64,000 bases of DNA from Auricularia sp. M13. Taxonomy: Eukaryota > Basidiomycota > Agaricomycetes > Auriculariales > Auriculariaceae. A program made the position numbers and the translations under genes. The notes under the pieces were generated by a model, which did not search any database, had not been told where the DNA came from, and worked only from the letters and a program-made list of their open reading frames with translations. Shown here piece by piece: positions 46,985 to 58,151 of the stretch; the first letter of the stretch is position 1; the number at the start of each line of letters is the position of its first letter. Location: positions 1,240,001-1,304,000 of the forward strand of contig CM073194.1 in NCBI GenBank assembly GCA_037042915.1, read 5' to 3'.

Positions 46985-47880
46985 CTAGACGTCGGGCTGG
47001 CAGAATTGATCCCGCAACAGAAAGTGCAGAAAGATTCTGCTGCTCCCGAAATCAGTGGAGAGATAGCGCGAGTGTACGTCGAGGCGGTCGTCGCGGAAGG
47101 AGAACCCGTAGTCGATCGCGGTGTTTTCCTTGCACCCCCCGTGTAAAGGACTCGGATGGGTCCATCATTATGTTTGAGGAGCGAATGTTCCTATGAAAGA
47201 GAGCTGCAAGCGAAGGGCGGCTCGACTTGACTCGGAAAACTCATGGGCAATGTTGTGTCAATGTAGGAACGATATGCCATGTCGACGCGTGAGCAAAGGG
47301 TTGAGGGTGAAACGAGGCGAAGGATATACCTTGAAGACTTGTTCAGTGAACGGTGGCGTCTCCCCGACAGGAATGCAGCGGCCAGTCCCATTCGCGGAGC
47401 AGAGGAAGGACGACGAACACGTAATGTCTGCAACATCGCCTTGCAAAAAGTCGTCATCCGAGCTCACAGGGAAGCCGTTCAGGAATTGCGCAGCCGGATT
47501 GTCGAGGTCAGTGTTCAGCGGTCTGAAAGAAACTAAGCAATGCGACGAGCTCTTCGATATCATCGGGAATCATCTTCAGGAATAACTTGGAGCTTTCTGG
47601 TTCCCCGGGACACGTTCGTATACCGTAGCATTCGGGTGAAATCGCACAACCAGCCACCTGAAGCCGCCTGAGTCCGTCGCCATTGTCGTCGTTCGACTAG
47701 CCAGCTGAGGACGTTCGTTGCGAGGGCTGTACTCCAATGCTCGAGAACAGGAGGACTTGTGTCGAGGCTCATATCGTCACGAAGGCAGCTGTGGTGTGCG
47801 TTCATTCGCTACTAAAAAAATACCAGAAGCACGTTTAACGCAGTCACACTGATAAAATCAGGCCTCACGAATACCACGCT
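46985..47880 (-). pseudogene. protein-kinase-like gene relic with internal deletion, array copy 2
   Basis: N-lobe words MIPDDIEELVALL (about 47575-47530) and TDLDNPAAQFLNGFPVS are visible, then FTEQVFK and the catalytic-loop part IRSSNIMMDPSESF (about 47190-47145). DFG occurs in STDFGSSRIFLHF (about 47060-47025). Directly after this the sequence becomes the extreme C-terminal end seen in copy 3 (SVAGSxLPARRL), so the whole C-lobe between DFG and the tail is missing. The N-lobe is also frameshifted. It is not a functional kinase. Confidence 0.6.
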
Positions 47881-48415
47881 GGTTGTAATCATTTCTATAG
47901 AGTTAAAAAGCATGCAGTGCGCGCAGCATAGCTGAGTAACGTGCTACACCGTACAGACAGCGAGGATAAGTAAAGGACGGGTTCAAAAAAACTCCGAGTC
48001 TGTGCCGTCCAAGTCGCCTTGGTCATCTTTTGCATCTCCAACGCCGTCGAGCCCGCTCTATGCGGGGAGAGCTCTCAAACGAACTTGGAGCCATTCCCGA
48101 GCGCCCTGGCACATAGAAGATGCGTATTTTGCACTCATATCGCTCGCATCGCCCAAGTTTGCGGCGCGCTCATTGTCCTTTCCAGATTCGCCAGTAGCAC
48201 GCGGCCCTCGCTCTTGCTTGTATGCGCGGGCATTGCAGCATAATTCACTTTCATTACTAGCCAATGAAGTGCTTGCTACGCGAACGACGGCCAGCATCGA
48301 TGCCCGGATTTCCACGATTCAAGGGGACAACACTTTAGTACCTCCAGCTTTCACGGGACTCAATCAGCAACGGCGTTGAAAGTGACGATGCGTATTATAC
48401 ATGCTTCACAGGCCC
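47881..48415. other. repeat spacer 3' of zinc-finger copy 2
   Basis: Counterpart of 43704-44221 with long near-identical runs (GGAGAGCTCTCAAACGA, GGAGCCATTCCCGAGCG). No gene is supported. Confidence 0.55.
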
Positions 48416-50402
48416 TCACTCCTCGTCGTCGTCCTCGTCGTCATCCTCGTCGACGCATTCCTCCTTCGGCTTCCTGTGTTGCGGCGTCAAGTCCGCAACC
48501 TTGTCGCGCTCGTACTTGTCGTAGACGGCATGGTGAAAAGCCTTCGCGAGTCGCCTGCCGAGGAACTCGGGGAGGATGGGCCGCTTGTTCTTCTTGAGCC
48601 ATGCGCCGATTGCGTAGTGCGTCCTCTTCCCGTCGCCGACGAGTTTAGCAAGCACCTCGCACGCGGGGTAGCCGTCGTAGCCGACCAAGTGCCGCTCCAT
48701 CTGGTGCGGCCGACCGTACGCAGCAATACGGTCGTGGCAGAAATGGCAGCGCGGCAGCATGCTCTGGACCGGCGCGCAGCGGCCAACGTGGCTCTTGAAC
48801 GATTCCCACTTGGTGTACTGCTTCGTCGCGCCCGGCGTCTGGTGCTCCGCGCAGACAAAGCACTGGAAAGGCCCAGGTGCATCCTTCGTGAGCCCCCGCT
48901 CTCCACACATCTGGCCGCGCTCGGTCTGCTCCCAGGGGATGCGTGGGAACGGGTTCTTGGGTATTTTGGGAGCCCGCGCGCGCGCCTTGGTCGCCGCCGA
49001 CGTTTGCACTTTCGTCGTCTTCTGGTTTCGCACCTTCGACGACCGCGCCTCCTTGTCGGACGATGCTACCTTCGCTGCTGACTTGCGCGACGTGGTCGCC
49101 CTCGCTGCTGGTTTCCGGGACGATGTCGCAGGCTGAGCAATCTTGGGCTGGGGGCCCGTGACTGCTGGGGTTATGAGACTGTTGTCTTCTTGGACGTGGA
49201 GTCCAAGCTGCTCGCTGTGCTGGGCACTCGACGCGTATGCGGCATCTATACATTCGCCCGTCAGCAACGCCTCCGTCACGGCAGTGAAGGACATACACGA
49301 GTACCCGCTTGCGACCGAAGGGCCTGTGCTGGTGGCCGGGCAGGGCCCCACTCCCCAGCCAGACGATGCAACGCTTGACGAGGTGCGTGCAATGGACTCG
49401 CCTGACTGATAGTCGGGGCCCGTCGAACGCCAGAAGAGCTGTCCGCCCTCCAGCCACGCCGTAGGCTGCTCGCCGTCGATATCAGGCGACGCCTCCCGCG
49501 TCACCGATGGACTGACTGCCGGCACTGCAGCGGGCAGCCAGTTGGGCACGACATAGGTCGTGTCGACGGCCGGAAGAGCGACGGTTGTGGGCGTAGGGGT
49601 GGTGCCAGAGCCTGTGCCCGCCGGCTGCACATCTCCGAGGAGCGCGTCAAAGTCGAACCAGTCGTCGACGTTGGCGACCGTCTGTTGTGGCTCCGGACGG
49701 TCGACATCAGGTCCGGCGGGCCCCATCGATGGGCCAGCGACGGCCGGCGGTCCAAGAAGCGACGGGGCAGCGTTCGCACCATTGGCGGCGTCATCGAATG
49801 GGAAACCATTCGACCTGTCAATCGCAGACGCTTGCGACTCGTGTGCAAGTGTCGCTCCTGCCCATAGTGTCAGTACATTGTCTACCGGCGATGCATGGGT
49901 GCTGACCTTGCCCATAGACTGGTGCGTTGTACATGCCCGTAAACCCAGCCGCGCCGGGCACCGCGTCGTTAGCCATCGCGCCGCCCAACCCCATGTGGAA
50001 GAATGGGCTCAGTTGGGCGACCGGCGGCCCATATGTGCCCGCTATTTCAATGCTGGGCGAGAAGTTGTACGAGGCCTATTCGCGTACTCGTGAGTGGACA
50101 GAGTTCCTGCGGCCAGTGCATGTCTGACGTACCAACTGGCCAGTGCCAAAACCAAGGGGCGCTTGAGCCTGCATGGGCAAGCCGAATGGGATCGAGTAGT
50201 CGAGGCCGGCATGATGAGGCACGAAGCTGTAGGAATCCTAGTCGCGCAGTCGTCAGTCGACACGATCCCAACGGCCTGTGCGGCGAGGTCTACGTACCAG
50301 ATCGTTTGTGCCGAAGGCCAGTGGGTGAGAGGGATGCGTCGACGGGTCTGCGAGAGCCGTGAAGTCGTTGATATGGCTGTCGGTGAGCAGAGGAAAGGCC
50401 AT
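48416..50402 (-). CDS. zinc-finger protein with acidic tail, array copy 2
   Basis: Tandem paralog of the gene at 44222-46176. Exons 50402-50298, 50237-50133, 50075-49907 and 49857-48416 give 606 residues; the first three exons are exactly as long as in copy 1 (105, 105, 169 nt). The same parts are present: Gly/aromatic N-terminus, DDWFDFDALL patch, basic Lys/Ser region, the C-x2-C / H-x3-C pair (FQCFVCAEH, FKSHVGRC), the second finger CHFCHDRIAAYGRPHQMERH, LPEFLGRRLAKAFHHA, and an Asp/Glu-rich end (DEDDDEDDDEE). No stop or frameshift was found, so both copies look intact and under constraint. The middle region differs most. TATA box at 50468-50473. Confidence 0.82.
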
Positions 50403-50467
50403 GTTTCCGAGATAGTGTGGCAGGGGAAGTCGGTGTGACTGGGGAGCAGGCGACTTGATAACGCGCC

Positions 50468-50473
50468 TTTATA
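50468..50473 (-). promoter_or_regulatory. TATA box, zinc-finger copy 2
   Basis: TATAAA in the same GAGGATATAAAGGCGCG context as copy 1, 66 bp before the ATG at 50402. Confidence 0.65.
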
Positions 50474-51185
50474 TCCTCGAGGCGGGAAGGTGGTTGAGAG
50501 GGGAGTTCGAAAGAACAATGAAATTACTAACCGCGTGATAATAGAAGTGATGGCCCGGTTTATCCGATCCGTGGTGGGCATTCCTCCCACCGCTTTATCC
50601 CGAGAGCGTTCGACCCAAACAGGCAGGTCCAACGACCCTGCTACGCAGAATCGGTTCCCGCTCTATGTATGCAGCGTATATCATGCAAAGTACATCTTGC
50701 TTCCCCAAATTCTTTGAGCGAAACTAATTCAGTGGCAAACCTGGACTGCGGGAGGGCCATTTCATTTGCGGGTGGCTGTGTCCATTGACAGCGTCAATGC
50801 AACTCCCAGTCGACTCATCACGCTTTGTGAGTGCATGTATTCTCGGTGCCTGAAACCTCGTTGCTACGCTGAATCATCCACGCGTCTGAAGCGTGGTTCA
50901 GTATCCAGTGCTTTTGGCCAGTTGCGTGCCGCCACATGTGGCGACGCCGTCAGCTCATATGTGAGGTTCACGTGTGCTTCAACGCTATGATATCCGCATG
51001 CTTTGGGCAGGATAACACTAAATTACACGGAAGAGCAGCTCACAGTTTATATATCATTTGCTTGTGTTGCCAGCTACTAGAAGTTATAAGCCCCGGAACT
51101 CCGAGGCATAGAATTGCAAGAACTTTGTACAGGGCGTAGTAAAGCTCACTCTAGAGTCTAGATTGTATGCGCTCGTGGGCGCATG
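50474..51185. other. upstream region of zinc-finger copy 2
   Basis: Tandem counterpart of 46248-46984, with the same upstream words in the same order. No separate gene is supported. Confidence 0.5.
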
Positions 51186-52292
51186 TTATAGACGTCGCGC
51201 GGGCAGAAATGATCCCGCGACGGAAAGAGCAGGATCGCCTGAGACGCGATTGGTGCACTTTAGCGCAGTGCGCATATAGGTTGCCACGTGCCGGAAACGC
51301 AGGTAACGCCTGAGGTTTGGGGACCATTCCCTCCATATATCCTCCCAGTTGCTTGGCATAAAGCGAAGAAATGCTGGATGGGAAAGAGCAGCAGATATCT
51401 CGCGAAGAATCTGGAGACTAGATTCGGCTGTGTGACGCATTGTTGGGTCTGGATGAAGCATTGCCTGGATGAGAGACGTCAATTCTGGTATGCACTGAAA
51501 GAGCACAGGTTCAGCCACGGGAACGTTCAACGCGGAGCACGTCGTTGCGACGTACCTCGGCAAAGTACTCTAAGGAAACATCCTAGCTGGTAGATATCGG
51601 CCATGAACGGGTCGTACCAATCCACTAAAAGCAGCTCTGGAGTGTGGTATAACGAACGACGACCCTTGTTGGTGACAAGACCGGGAGCCCCGGGGGAGAT
51701 ATGCTGCTGCCGCCGAAGTCGACGAAGAGATGGCGTGAATTGACGTCGACGCGGTCATACATTTGCTCCTCCGGGAACGTAAACCCATGATAGATCGCAA
51801 TGGGTTCCTGTGGATTCACGCCGTGCGGGGAAAGCTGGGATGGATCCATCATGATGTTGTCTGAGCGAATATCCCTGTTGAGGTCAGCCAGCGCAAAGAC
51901 AGATCCTATGAATGCGTGCACGTACCCATGGGCAATGTTGCACTGGTGCAAAAATGATCCTCCCTGTGTGAGCATGAGACAGGAGCTCTGGTTGGGGAGC
52001 GAGACATTTACCTTGAGAAATTGCCTGATGAATGGTAGCGCTTCCCCGATCATGGCATGCGGTGGCCAGTCCACTCGCTGCAGAACGTACCTAAGTTACC
52101 TACCGAATGTTCCTGTCTCTCGAAGTCCCATCGTGTCAGTGTGTTAACTCTTTCCGAGATGTGTGAATCCGTCCTCGTGAGTAAAAATGCCCATTCCCTT
52201 CCGAATTGCATGAACCTTGGAATTTCCAGTGTCCTGTCCTGGTCTAAAATCCCGTTCACAGCCACCTTCAGCATCCTTTCGCGTGTCGTCAT
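51186..52292 (-). pseudogene. protein-kinase-like gene, least decayed copy (array copy 3)
   Basis: Exon-like blocks: 52292 onward (MTTRERMLKVAVNG, an N-lobe remnant), 52077-52012 (WPPHAMIGEALPFIRQFLK), 51963-51926 (FLHQCNIAHG), then from 51874 GDIRSDNIMMDPSQL and LFVDFGGSS, TPELLLVDWYDPFMADIYQLG near 51640-51580, and the C-terminal block to 51186 (CIPELTSLIQAMLHPDP to ATYMRTALKC). The catalytic Asp and the Asn of the loop (HGD...N) and DFG are present, but HRD is HGD. The glycine-rich loop and ATP-binding lysine were not found, and the frame changes between DFG and the APE-like TPE. It is probably a pseudogene, or a pseudokinase with introns I could not resolve. Confidence 0.5.
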
Positions 52293-52602
52293 GCCGCCGT
52301 CGGCTTGCAATTGCACCGCCGCCAAAGATGGTCAGGAGTTAGCCAATGAGGGGGGCGTTGCCTTCCGATGTGAGCGCTGGCACGTGATGTGAAAGCGTGG
52401 CGGTGTCGTGCCCAAGGATTCCGGGGAGCACCAAATCAGCACAGATGACCTCGCATCGCACGTTTAAGTGCTGCGCAAGATGCAGTCGGGATTGTAACTC
52501 TTACCCGATACGGCAGAGTAATGTCAATGGGCGCCTATTCGCAGCGCGGATATAAAGCTCCGCAGCAGCGACGTGCCGGATGCCCTCATTTTAATTCGCG
52601 AC
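52293..52602. other. short intergenic region
   Basis: About 0.3 kb between the divergent kinase-like relic and the membrane-protein gene; the latter's TATA box lies inside. Confidence 0.5.
52551..52556 (+). promoter_or_regulatory. TATA box of membrane-protein gene
   Basis: TATAAA in GGATATAAAGCTC, 52 bp before the ATG at 52603. Confidence 0.6.
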
Positions 52603-53764
52603 ATGGACTTTGAACCCAGGGCCCTCCGCATCCCCACGCCTGTCGGTGGCACGCCCATTGGTATCGACGCTGCGCCCAGCATCGTCTTTGCCGTCGCCTA
52701 TGGCGCCCTTTTCCCCTTTATCGTTCTGGGATTCTTCCGCCCCGGCAGGCGAAGCCTGCTCCAGTTAGGGACAACCATATTCGCAATCGAGCGCGTGAGT
52801 TCCAAGCGCACATTTCATAGTCGTTGTAGGTGCTGAAACCGGCGCTACCGCAGATCGTGGTATACGCTCTCCGCGCGACGCAGGCTCTGAACGCCAGCCG
52901 CCGCGGCTCCGGCGGGCTGCTCATCTACCTGCAGCTGTCCTTTGCACAGGGATACATCTCAATTGCGCACGATGCAGTGCCACTCATCCGCGTCCTGATG
53001 GTCGACGCGTCGGGCACGCCGGACCAGCTTGAGCCCTACAATCCCCAGATACGCGATCCAAAGGACAACCGGCCTCGCATGCGCTTCTGGGCACGTCGAG
53101 CCACGGACATCCTCAACTACGCCTTCCTGGCGGCGACCGTCCCCAATGCTGTTCAGGGCGCCAAGTACGAAGACGCTCTGAAGCACCAGGACGCGGGAGA
53201 CAAGTTGATACGCTTCAGGTGGGGTCGCTTGATGTTTCAAATGCATTCCCGGCGCCTGAGGTCCTCTGCACAGATATGCAAGCACTGCAATCGCTTTGTT
53301 CCTCATTCTCCTCCTCGGAGTCTGGGCTGGCTACGCCTACGCGCGCGTGGCAAACGTCAGGCGCAACGCGTGCCTCCGGCTGCTCATCATGCTGGGCCTC
53401 ATGGTGAGAGTACACCCCACTGCCTGCCTTCGATGCGGTTCGGCTGAACCTTGTGCAACAGATCCCCGTGTCCGTCTACCGGCTCGTGGTGATGCGTGAC
53501 ACGATACCCGACCTGCTCTACATCGGTCCTGGCTCGCAGGAATCCACGTCCTCCAAGACGCTCTTCTACATCTTGCACTGCCTGCCCGAGTGGCTCGGTG
53601 CCGCGCTGCTCGTCGTGCCCAACACCCGCAAGTGCTTCAACACCGGCCCGTGGGGAGACTGGCGGTCTGTCGATGGCCAGAAAGGTTGCACCGAGGCCCG
53701 CAAGGAGGCGAAGGAGAAGAAAGAGCGGGAGCGCGCCGAGCGGCAGCATATCAACGACGCATAG
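52603..53764 (+). CDS. multi-pass integral membrane protein, family not identified
   Basis: Four exons, 52603-52794, 52854-53218, 53274-53403 and 53462-53764, give 329 residues. Hydrophobic helices occur at about 25-45, 65-85 (weak), 88-110, 140-160, 192-212, 220-232 and 268-285, roughly seven segments, similar to fungal receptor-like or RTA1-like topologies, though no signature motif was seen. The conserved-looking start is PTPVGGTPIGIDAAPS; between membrane segments lies a polar loop (LEPYNPQIRDPKDN). The C-terminus is a charged helix of about 25 residues (Lys/Glu/Arg). Intron 1 could end at 52829 (35 nt) or 52853 (59 nt); both keep frame and I prefer the longer. Function unknown; a chemosensory role would be speculation. 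Confidence 0.72.
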
Positions 53765-54548
53765 GCGTGTCCCGTCCACTCATGCAATGTTGCTTGCATG
53801 CCCGCTCTTTTCGTATTACTCATGTACTGTATGCTCTACTAAATGCTCTCGATCCCTGATAGAGTCCGAAATGTGGCCATCGCGACGCTACTAAAAGAGT
53901 CCTTGTTCTTTCATGAGAATCCACCAGACCCTCCGCGTCGGTCTACAGCACCTCCGGCCTCGGATCTGGCCAACTTGCCTCAACGACATCAAATGAACCG
54001 GTCCGACTATACAGTATATGCTGGTCGGGCGTGTGTGAGATCGCAGAGCGGCAGGGTGTTGTGTTGGCCGTCGCGCTCTCGCTAGTGTTTCCGGCACGCC
54101 GAGCTTGACAAATGTAACAGCAAGAATGGCGCGTAGATTCCGAGAGAAAAGGGACAGGGGTAAACAGTGAGTATACCAGATATCTGCGCGTGTTTCTGAT
54201 TCTGACAAGTGTTGCGACGCGGAGCGGGCGTGGAAACGGACAAGGAATAAATCAACCTGTATTGTAAGTGCGGGGACCAGGGGATTGGCGAAGCTATCGT
54301 AGGTAATGCACGTAGAGCCTGATGTACAGAGAGAGCACAAGTATTCAACAAAAGCGGGTCGTATTTGAAAGGACAGCGCAGAGATGGGACGCCCGTGATT
54401 GGCACGGCTAACGTCGCACAGGGGCCGCCTCGTGCGCCTGCCTTGCTGAGACTCTACACCAGGTTGCCCAATAGTTGCCGGCACGAGATATCTGCGCCAA
54501 TGATTGTGGCTGTGGCGTAAAAGTCGTGGGTGTCCAGGGAAAGCGAAG
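53765..54548. other. intergenic region between convergent genes
   Basis: About 0.78 kb. A long minus-strand frame (53891-54958) crosses it but is compositionally a shadow of the proline-rich gene. No gene is supported. Confidence 0.45.
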
Positions 54549-55328
54549 CTACAGAACGTGATGCACGTAGAATACACCGACAATTGCGAATACCAGTAAC
54601 CAACAGACAAGACGCCCGTAGTTAGAAGGACGGCGTCGAGGGATGGCACTCGTGACTGGCGTGGGAAGCGGAGTGCGACTCGGAGGAGGCCACGATGGGA
54701 GGCGCGGCGTGCGCGTGGTTTGCTGAGGCACTGGAGCACTCGGACCTGAAATTGCTGAATAACTCGGGACGGTGCGAGTGTTCTGCGACGATGGTTGAAG
54801 CAGTGGTGAATGGGTCGCAGTCGGTCTTGTCGAGGGTTTAGGTATCGCAGGAGCGACAGGCGACGGGCGTATAGGCACCGCAGGTGCGACGGGCTGCGAC
54901 GGGCGTATAGGCATCGCAGGAGCGACGGGCGACGGGCGTATAGGCCTTGCAGGAGCAACTGGCGTCGAGCTCCCAGCGTCTGAGGTATTCTGACTGAGTG
55001 CAGCAGGTTCTACCTCCAAGACAGAGAAGCGATTGTCATGTATAAGCGCCGATGATGCTGGGCTCTGTGTCCACGGTGTCAACGCCGAGACCCGCTCTCC
55101 AATTCCTGGTGACGGCCCATTGGGCCCGGTACCGTGCGGATTACTCTGATTGGAAGTCGAAAAGCTTGGACTCTTCATCCTCGGGATAGTCGTCTTGGGA
55201 ATTGAGGCGCGCTTTCCGATTTCTGGTAAAGGATCGTTTGGGCCTATACGCAGGTATCCGCATTCTCCAGAGTCCTTCAGTGGGTGAAGGCGGCCTGTAC
55301 AAATGCCAGCTGAGCGATAGAGATTCAT
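54549..55328 (-). CDS. proline-rich protein with C-terminal membrane anchor
   Basis: Open frame of 259 residues. The N-terminal 110 residues are polar without a known motif. Residues about 122-165 contain four repeats of the type PVAPAxPIRPS. A Ser/Thr/Pro/Gln linker follows, then a basic patch (PRRRPSNYGR) and a hydrophobic helix of about 17-20 residues right at the C-terminus (LVCWLLVFAIVGVFYV). This is a tail-anchor arrangement facing the cytosol (inference). The start is uncertain; an upstream exon is possible. No family recognised. Confidence 0.5.
   Translation of the reverse strand: MNLYRSAGICTGRLHPLKDSGECGYLRIGPNDPLPEIGKRASIPKTTIPRMKSPSFSTSNQSNPHGTGPNGPSPGIGERVSALTPWTQSPASSALIHDNRFSVLEVEPAALSQNTSDAGSSTPVAPARPIRPSPVAPAMPIRPSQPVAPAVPIRPSPVAPAIPKPSTRPTATHSPLLQPSSQNTRTVPSYSAISGPSAPVPQQTTRTPRLPSWPPPSRTPLPTPVTSAIPRRRPSNYGRLVCWLLVFAIVGVFYVHHVL
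54840..54965. repeat. coding tandem repeat, proline-rich
   Basis: About four imperfect 30-36-bp units built around GGCGTATAGGCxxxGCAGG, encoding the PVAPAxPIRPS motif of the gene above. Confidence 0.7.
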
Positions 55329-55940
55329 CAGATCGAGCGGCCAGAGGACGTCAAAATATCACAAACTTCGTCTGAATTCCCAGCATATCCCGCCGATATC
55401 GGGCTTTGCAGGCGATTCGCGATCGTGGCTGAAAGGGCAGGAGTCCCCACGCAAACATCTCCCTATTAGGCGTCGATTACCATCATCGATCATTGAAGTG
55501 GGCCACGAGCCAATACTCACCGTCTGCGTATATCCAGCACAGGGAGTCGATGCTACCTGGGGGGCTGTTGGGCGGTTTGGGCATGATGGTCAGAGGTCAA
55601 GGACGACAAGGCTCCTTTCACCAGACGCACCCAGACCGTGTGTTCGCGGCGGCATTGATAGATGGCCAATCGCAAGACGGTATCGGAGCTATTAACAACA
55701 CAAGGCGCGCAGGGACGCTGCCGTCGCCTCAGCTGAGGTGAGAACTCAGGAGCCAGTCCTGTTGAGTCAAGTGTCCATATTAAAATGATCTCAAATTTAA
55801 CTCTGCCGCGCTTGTAAGCTGTAGATAAAGGCGAACGAGAAGAGATAGTGAGCAAGCGTTGTATGCGGCGAATGCCGAGCAAGTTGTTGTCTTCGTTGTT
55901 TTGTTTGCGCGTTCGGCGCGCCACCCGGCTTCCGACAGTG
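55329..55940. other. divergent intergenic region
   Basis: About 0.6 kb between the proline-rich gene and the MATH-BTB gene. No gene is supported. Confidence 0.45.
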
Positions 55941-58151
55941 ATGTCTCCACCGAGTGCCATTCGCCCCGCCGCTTTGCACACCCGCGCAATGAGCGGCTCG
56001 ACAGACGGCCAGGAACTGCGCACAGTCACCTTTGAATGGAAGCTTAGAGGACTCAAAGCGCTCTTCGACGGCTCGTACGTGTCGCACAGTTTCTCCAGCA
56101 CGCGCTGGCCGACTGAACCGCATCCAGCAAAGGTGACGCGAAATCGAAGGTCACCAAGAGCGCGAAATTTGATGGGGGTAGATGGTACGCACTATACGGC
56201 ACGCTTTCATTGAGGCGTTGACGGTGTTCCAGGCAAATTTTGTTCTACGCGAATAGCGGGACCTCCCCTGAGCCCAATACCTACTGCTCGCTATATCTGT
56301 CGTGCGAGGTATGTGTCTGAGGTTGGCCATGTTGGAGTTGGCTCTGAATTGTCCCAGCCCACCGTTGAAGAGCAGGAGATGTCTCTGAACGGAAAGTACG
56401 CAACTAAGAAGGAGGCGGAGACCAATGCCTGACAGCGACGCACGCTCAGATGGCTACGCGAGGGCCTGTACAGTTTCAGCTTCGAACTCTGCAGGTATAT
56501 TCCACTGAATTTAGTGTCACGCCTCTGATTAATTGACACGGCGTGCTTCAGTTGCGAAAAGAATCGTGACAGCAAACGCACCGTGTTCACGACTAAAGAA
56601 GCACCTAATCACGCATTTTCGTACAAGACAGCAAACTGGGGATGGTATGCTCTCCACATTGCCTTCCATATTCTCGCCTCAATTTTTACAGGGCGACATT
56701 TGCGCGTCGCGACACGGTGTACTATTCGCTGCCCTCCGTGATCACGAACGACGCGTTCGTCATAACCTGCTCTATCACAGGCTCTCCGCCACGGCCTCCG
56801 CCTCCGCGTGTCCTTATGCTTGCAACGGGTGCCCTGCTGGACGATCCAGATTACTCGGACGTTTGCTTCAGCCTCCCCGGTGGGCGCAAAGTTTGTGCTA
56901 TGAAGGGACTCCTTGCCCGCCGCTCGTCGTATTTCGAATCCAGTATGTGCATTGTCTACCTCGATGCCGTAGTGGACTAATGCCTCGCTTTTGCAGTGTT
57001 CAACTCCGGTTTCAGTGAGACGATGGTCGAAGAAGGACAGGGTGGTCGATCCGAAGGGACGCCATTGCCCGAGCTTGATGTTGACTCCGACTTTGAAGAC
57101 GACGCGGCCGATGAGCTTCCAGCTGTTGATTCCCGGCACGAGCAATCTGAATCGGAGTCGCCGCGTCGGGACGACCAGGGCGCTGCATCGTCACCGGACG
57201 GGGCCGTCGAGACACAAGAGTTGGAGTTTGTCCATGATCTAGGCGACGACGACGATCTGGACGATGGTGGTGAGGGCGCAAGTGTGGCGGACATGCAGCT
57301 GCCTCAGCTTCCGCCATCTCCCCCGCCCCCTGCTCCTGCCGAAAGCCTGCTCCAGCCGCAGCGCAGCCCACGCAGGGCAATGAGGTCCGTTGTCGTGCGC
57401 GACGCGGCTTACTCGACGTACCGCGCTCTTTTATATTACGTTCGTCGCTTCGTTCGTTCCTATGTTCCACGGTACTCATGCGCGTGTGAACAGCTTTACA
57501 CAGACATGATAATCTTTGCCCCGCTCTCTTCTTCCTTCCCGTCACCGTCCGCAAGTAGCTCAACAACGTCGGCGCCCTCGGCGGGCACGGCTGCTTCCAC
57601 ATCTTCTGAGCCAACAACGCGACGTCAATGGATCCGCATGTGGTGCGCGCAGCACCCCGACCGCGTTCGCGACGTTGCGCCGTGCAGCGCCAAGTCGATG
57701 TATCGTCTAGCCGACAGTGCGTTCTCGCCCTCCTTCATCTTGCCTGTCGCACTTCCTTCTAACCCGTGCACAGAGCTGAACCTGCCGGAGCTGAAGGCAC
57801 GCGCGTACGACCACATCGTGTCGAGCCTGAACGTGCACAACATTGTCGACGAGGTCTTCGGTGTCTTCTCCGCCACGTTCGCCGAGGTGCGCCAGGTCGA
57901 GATGGCGTTCTTTCTCGCGCATTGGGCCGAGATCCGCAGCTCGGACGCCATGCGCGATATCTGGCCCGCCATCCGCCAGGGCAGGCATCCGGGCTTCGAG
58001 CAGGGTGCGTTCACCCATTGCGCTCTTCTGCGTGTGGTCGGCGGCTGATTGGCATTGGGCAGTGTGGCCGCAGATTGTCATGCATCTCGAGTTCGTGCCC
58101 AGCAAAGAGGATGGCGCGGCTGCTGGCGAGGTCGTCAGCGTCAGCTCCTGA
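55941..58151 (+). CDS. MATH-BTB domain protein, probable Cul3 ligase adaptor
   Basis: MATH domains bind substrates and BTB domains bind Cullin-3, so these proteins usually serve as CRL3 substrate receptors. Eleven exons: 55941-56074, 56128-56184, 56233-56308, 56358-56395, 56450-56494, 56552-56644, 56692-56942, 56997-57439, 57494-57716, 57774-58004 and 58063-58151, 559 residues. MATH part (about 28-185): TFEWKLRGLKALF, GRWQILFYANSGTSPEPN, SLYLSCEPTVEEQ, WLREGLYSFSFEL, NWGWATFARRDTVYY. BTB part: DYSDVCFSLPGGRKVCAMKGLLARRSSYFESMF, continuing YSTYRALLYYLYTDMI. Between these two halves sits an unusually long acidic Ser/Pro insert (about 240-345). The C-terminal part (KSMYRLADKLNLPELKARA) is the usual BACK-like helix. 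Confidence 0.9.

Larger units (their letters stand above)
42119..52292. repeat. tandem array, about 4.2-kb unit: zinc-finger gene plus kinase-like relic
   Basis: Two units are nearly complete and a third is partial. Offsets between matching landmarks are constant: TATA boxes 46247 and 50473 (4226 bp), start codons 46176 and 50402 (4226 bp), spacer words 43779 and 47983 (about 4.2 kb). Unit order on the minus strand is kinase-like, zinc-finger, kinase-like, zinc-finger, kinase-like. Spacers and upstream regions are duplicated too, so this is DNA-level tandem duplication, not just gene family clustering. Confidence 0.8.

Noticed and set aside
52795-52829. 35-nt intron in the membrane-protein gene
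   Set aside because: The acceptor at 52853 gives a 59-nt intron in the same frame, which fits the size range of the other introns better.
53891-54958. 355-residue minus-strand frame rich in Leu/Arg/Ser
   Set aside because: Overlaps the proline-rich tail-anchored gene in another frame; no motif, and the repeat is better explained by the other frame.
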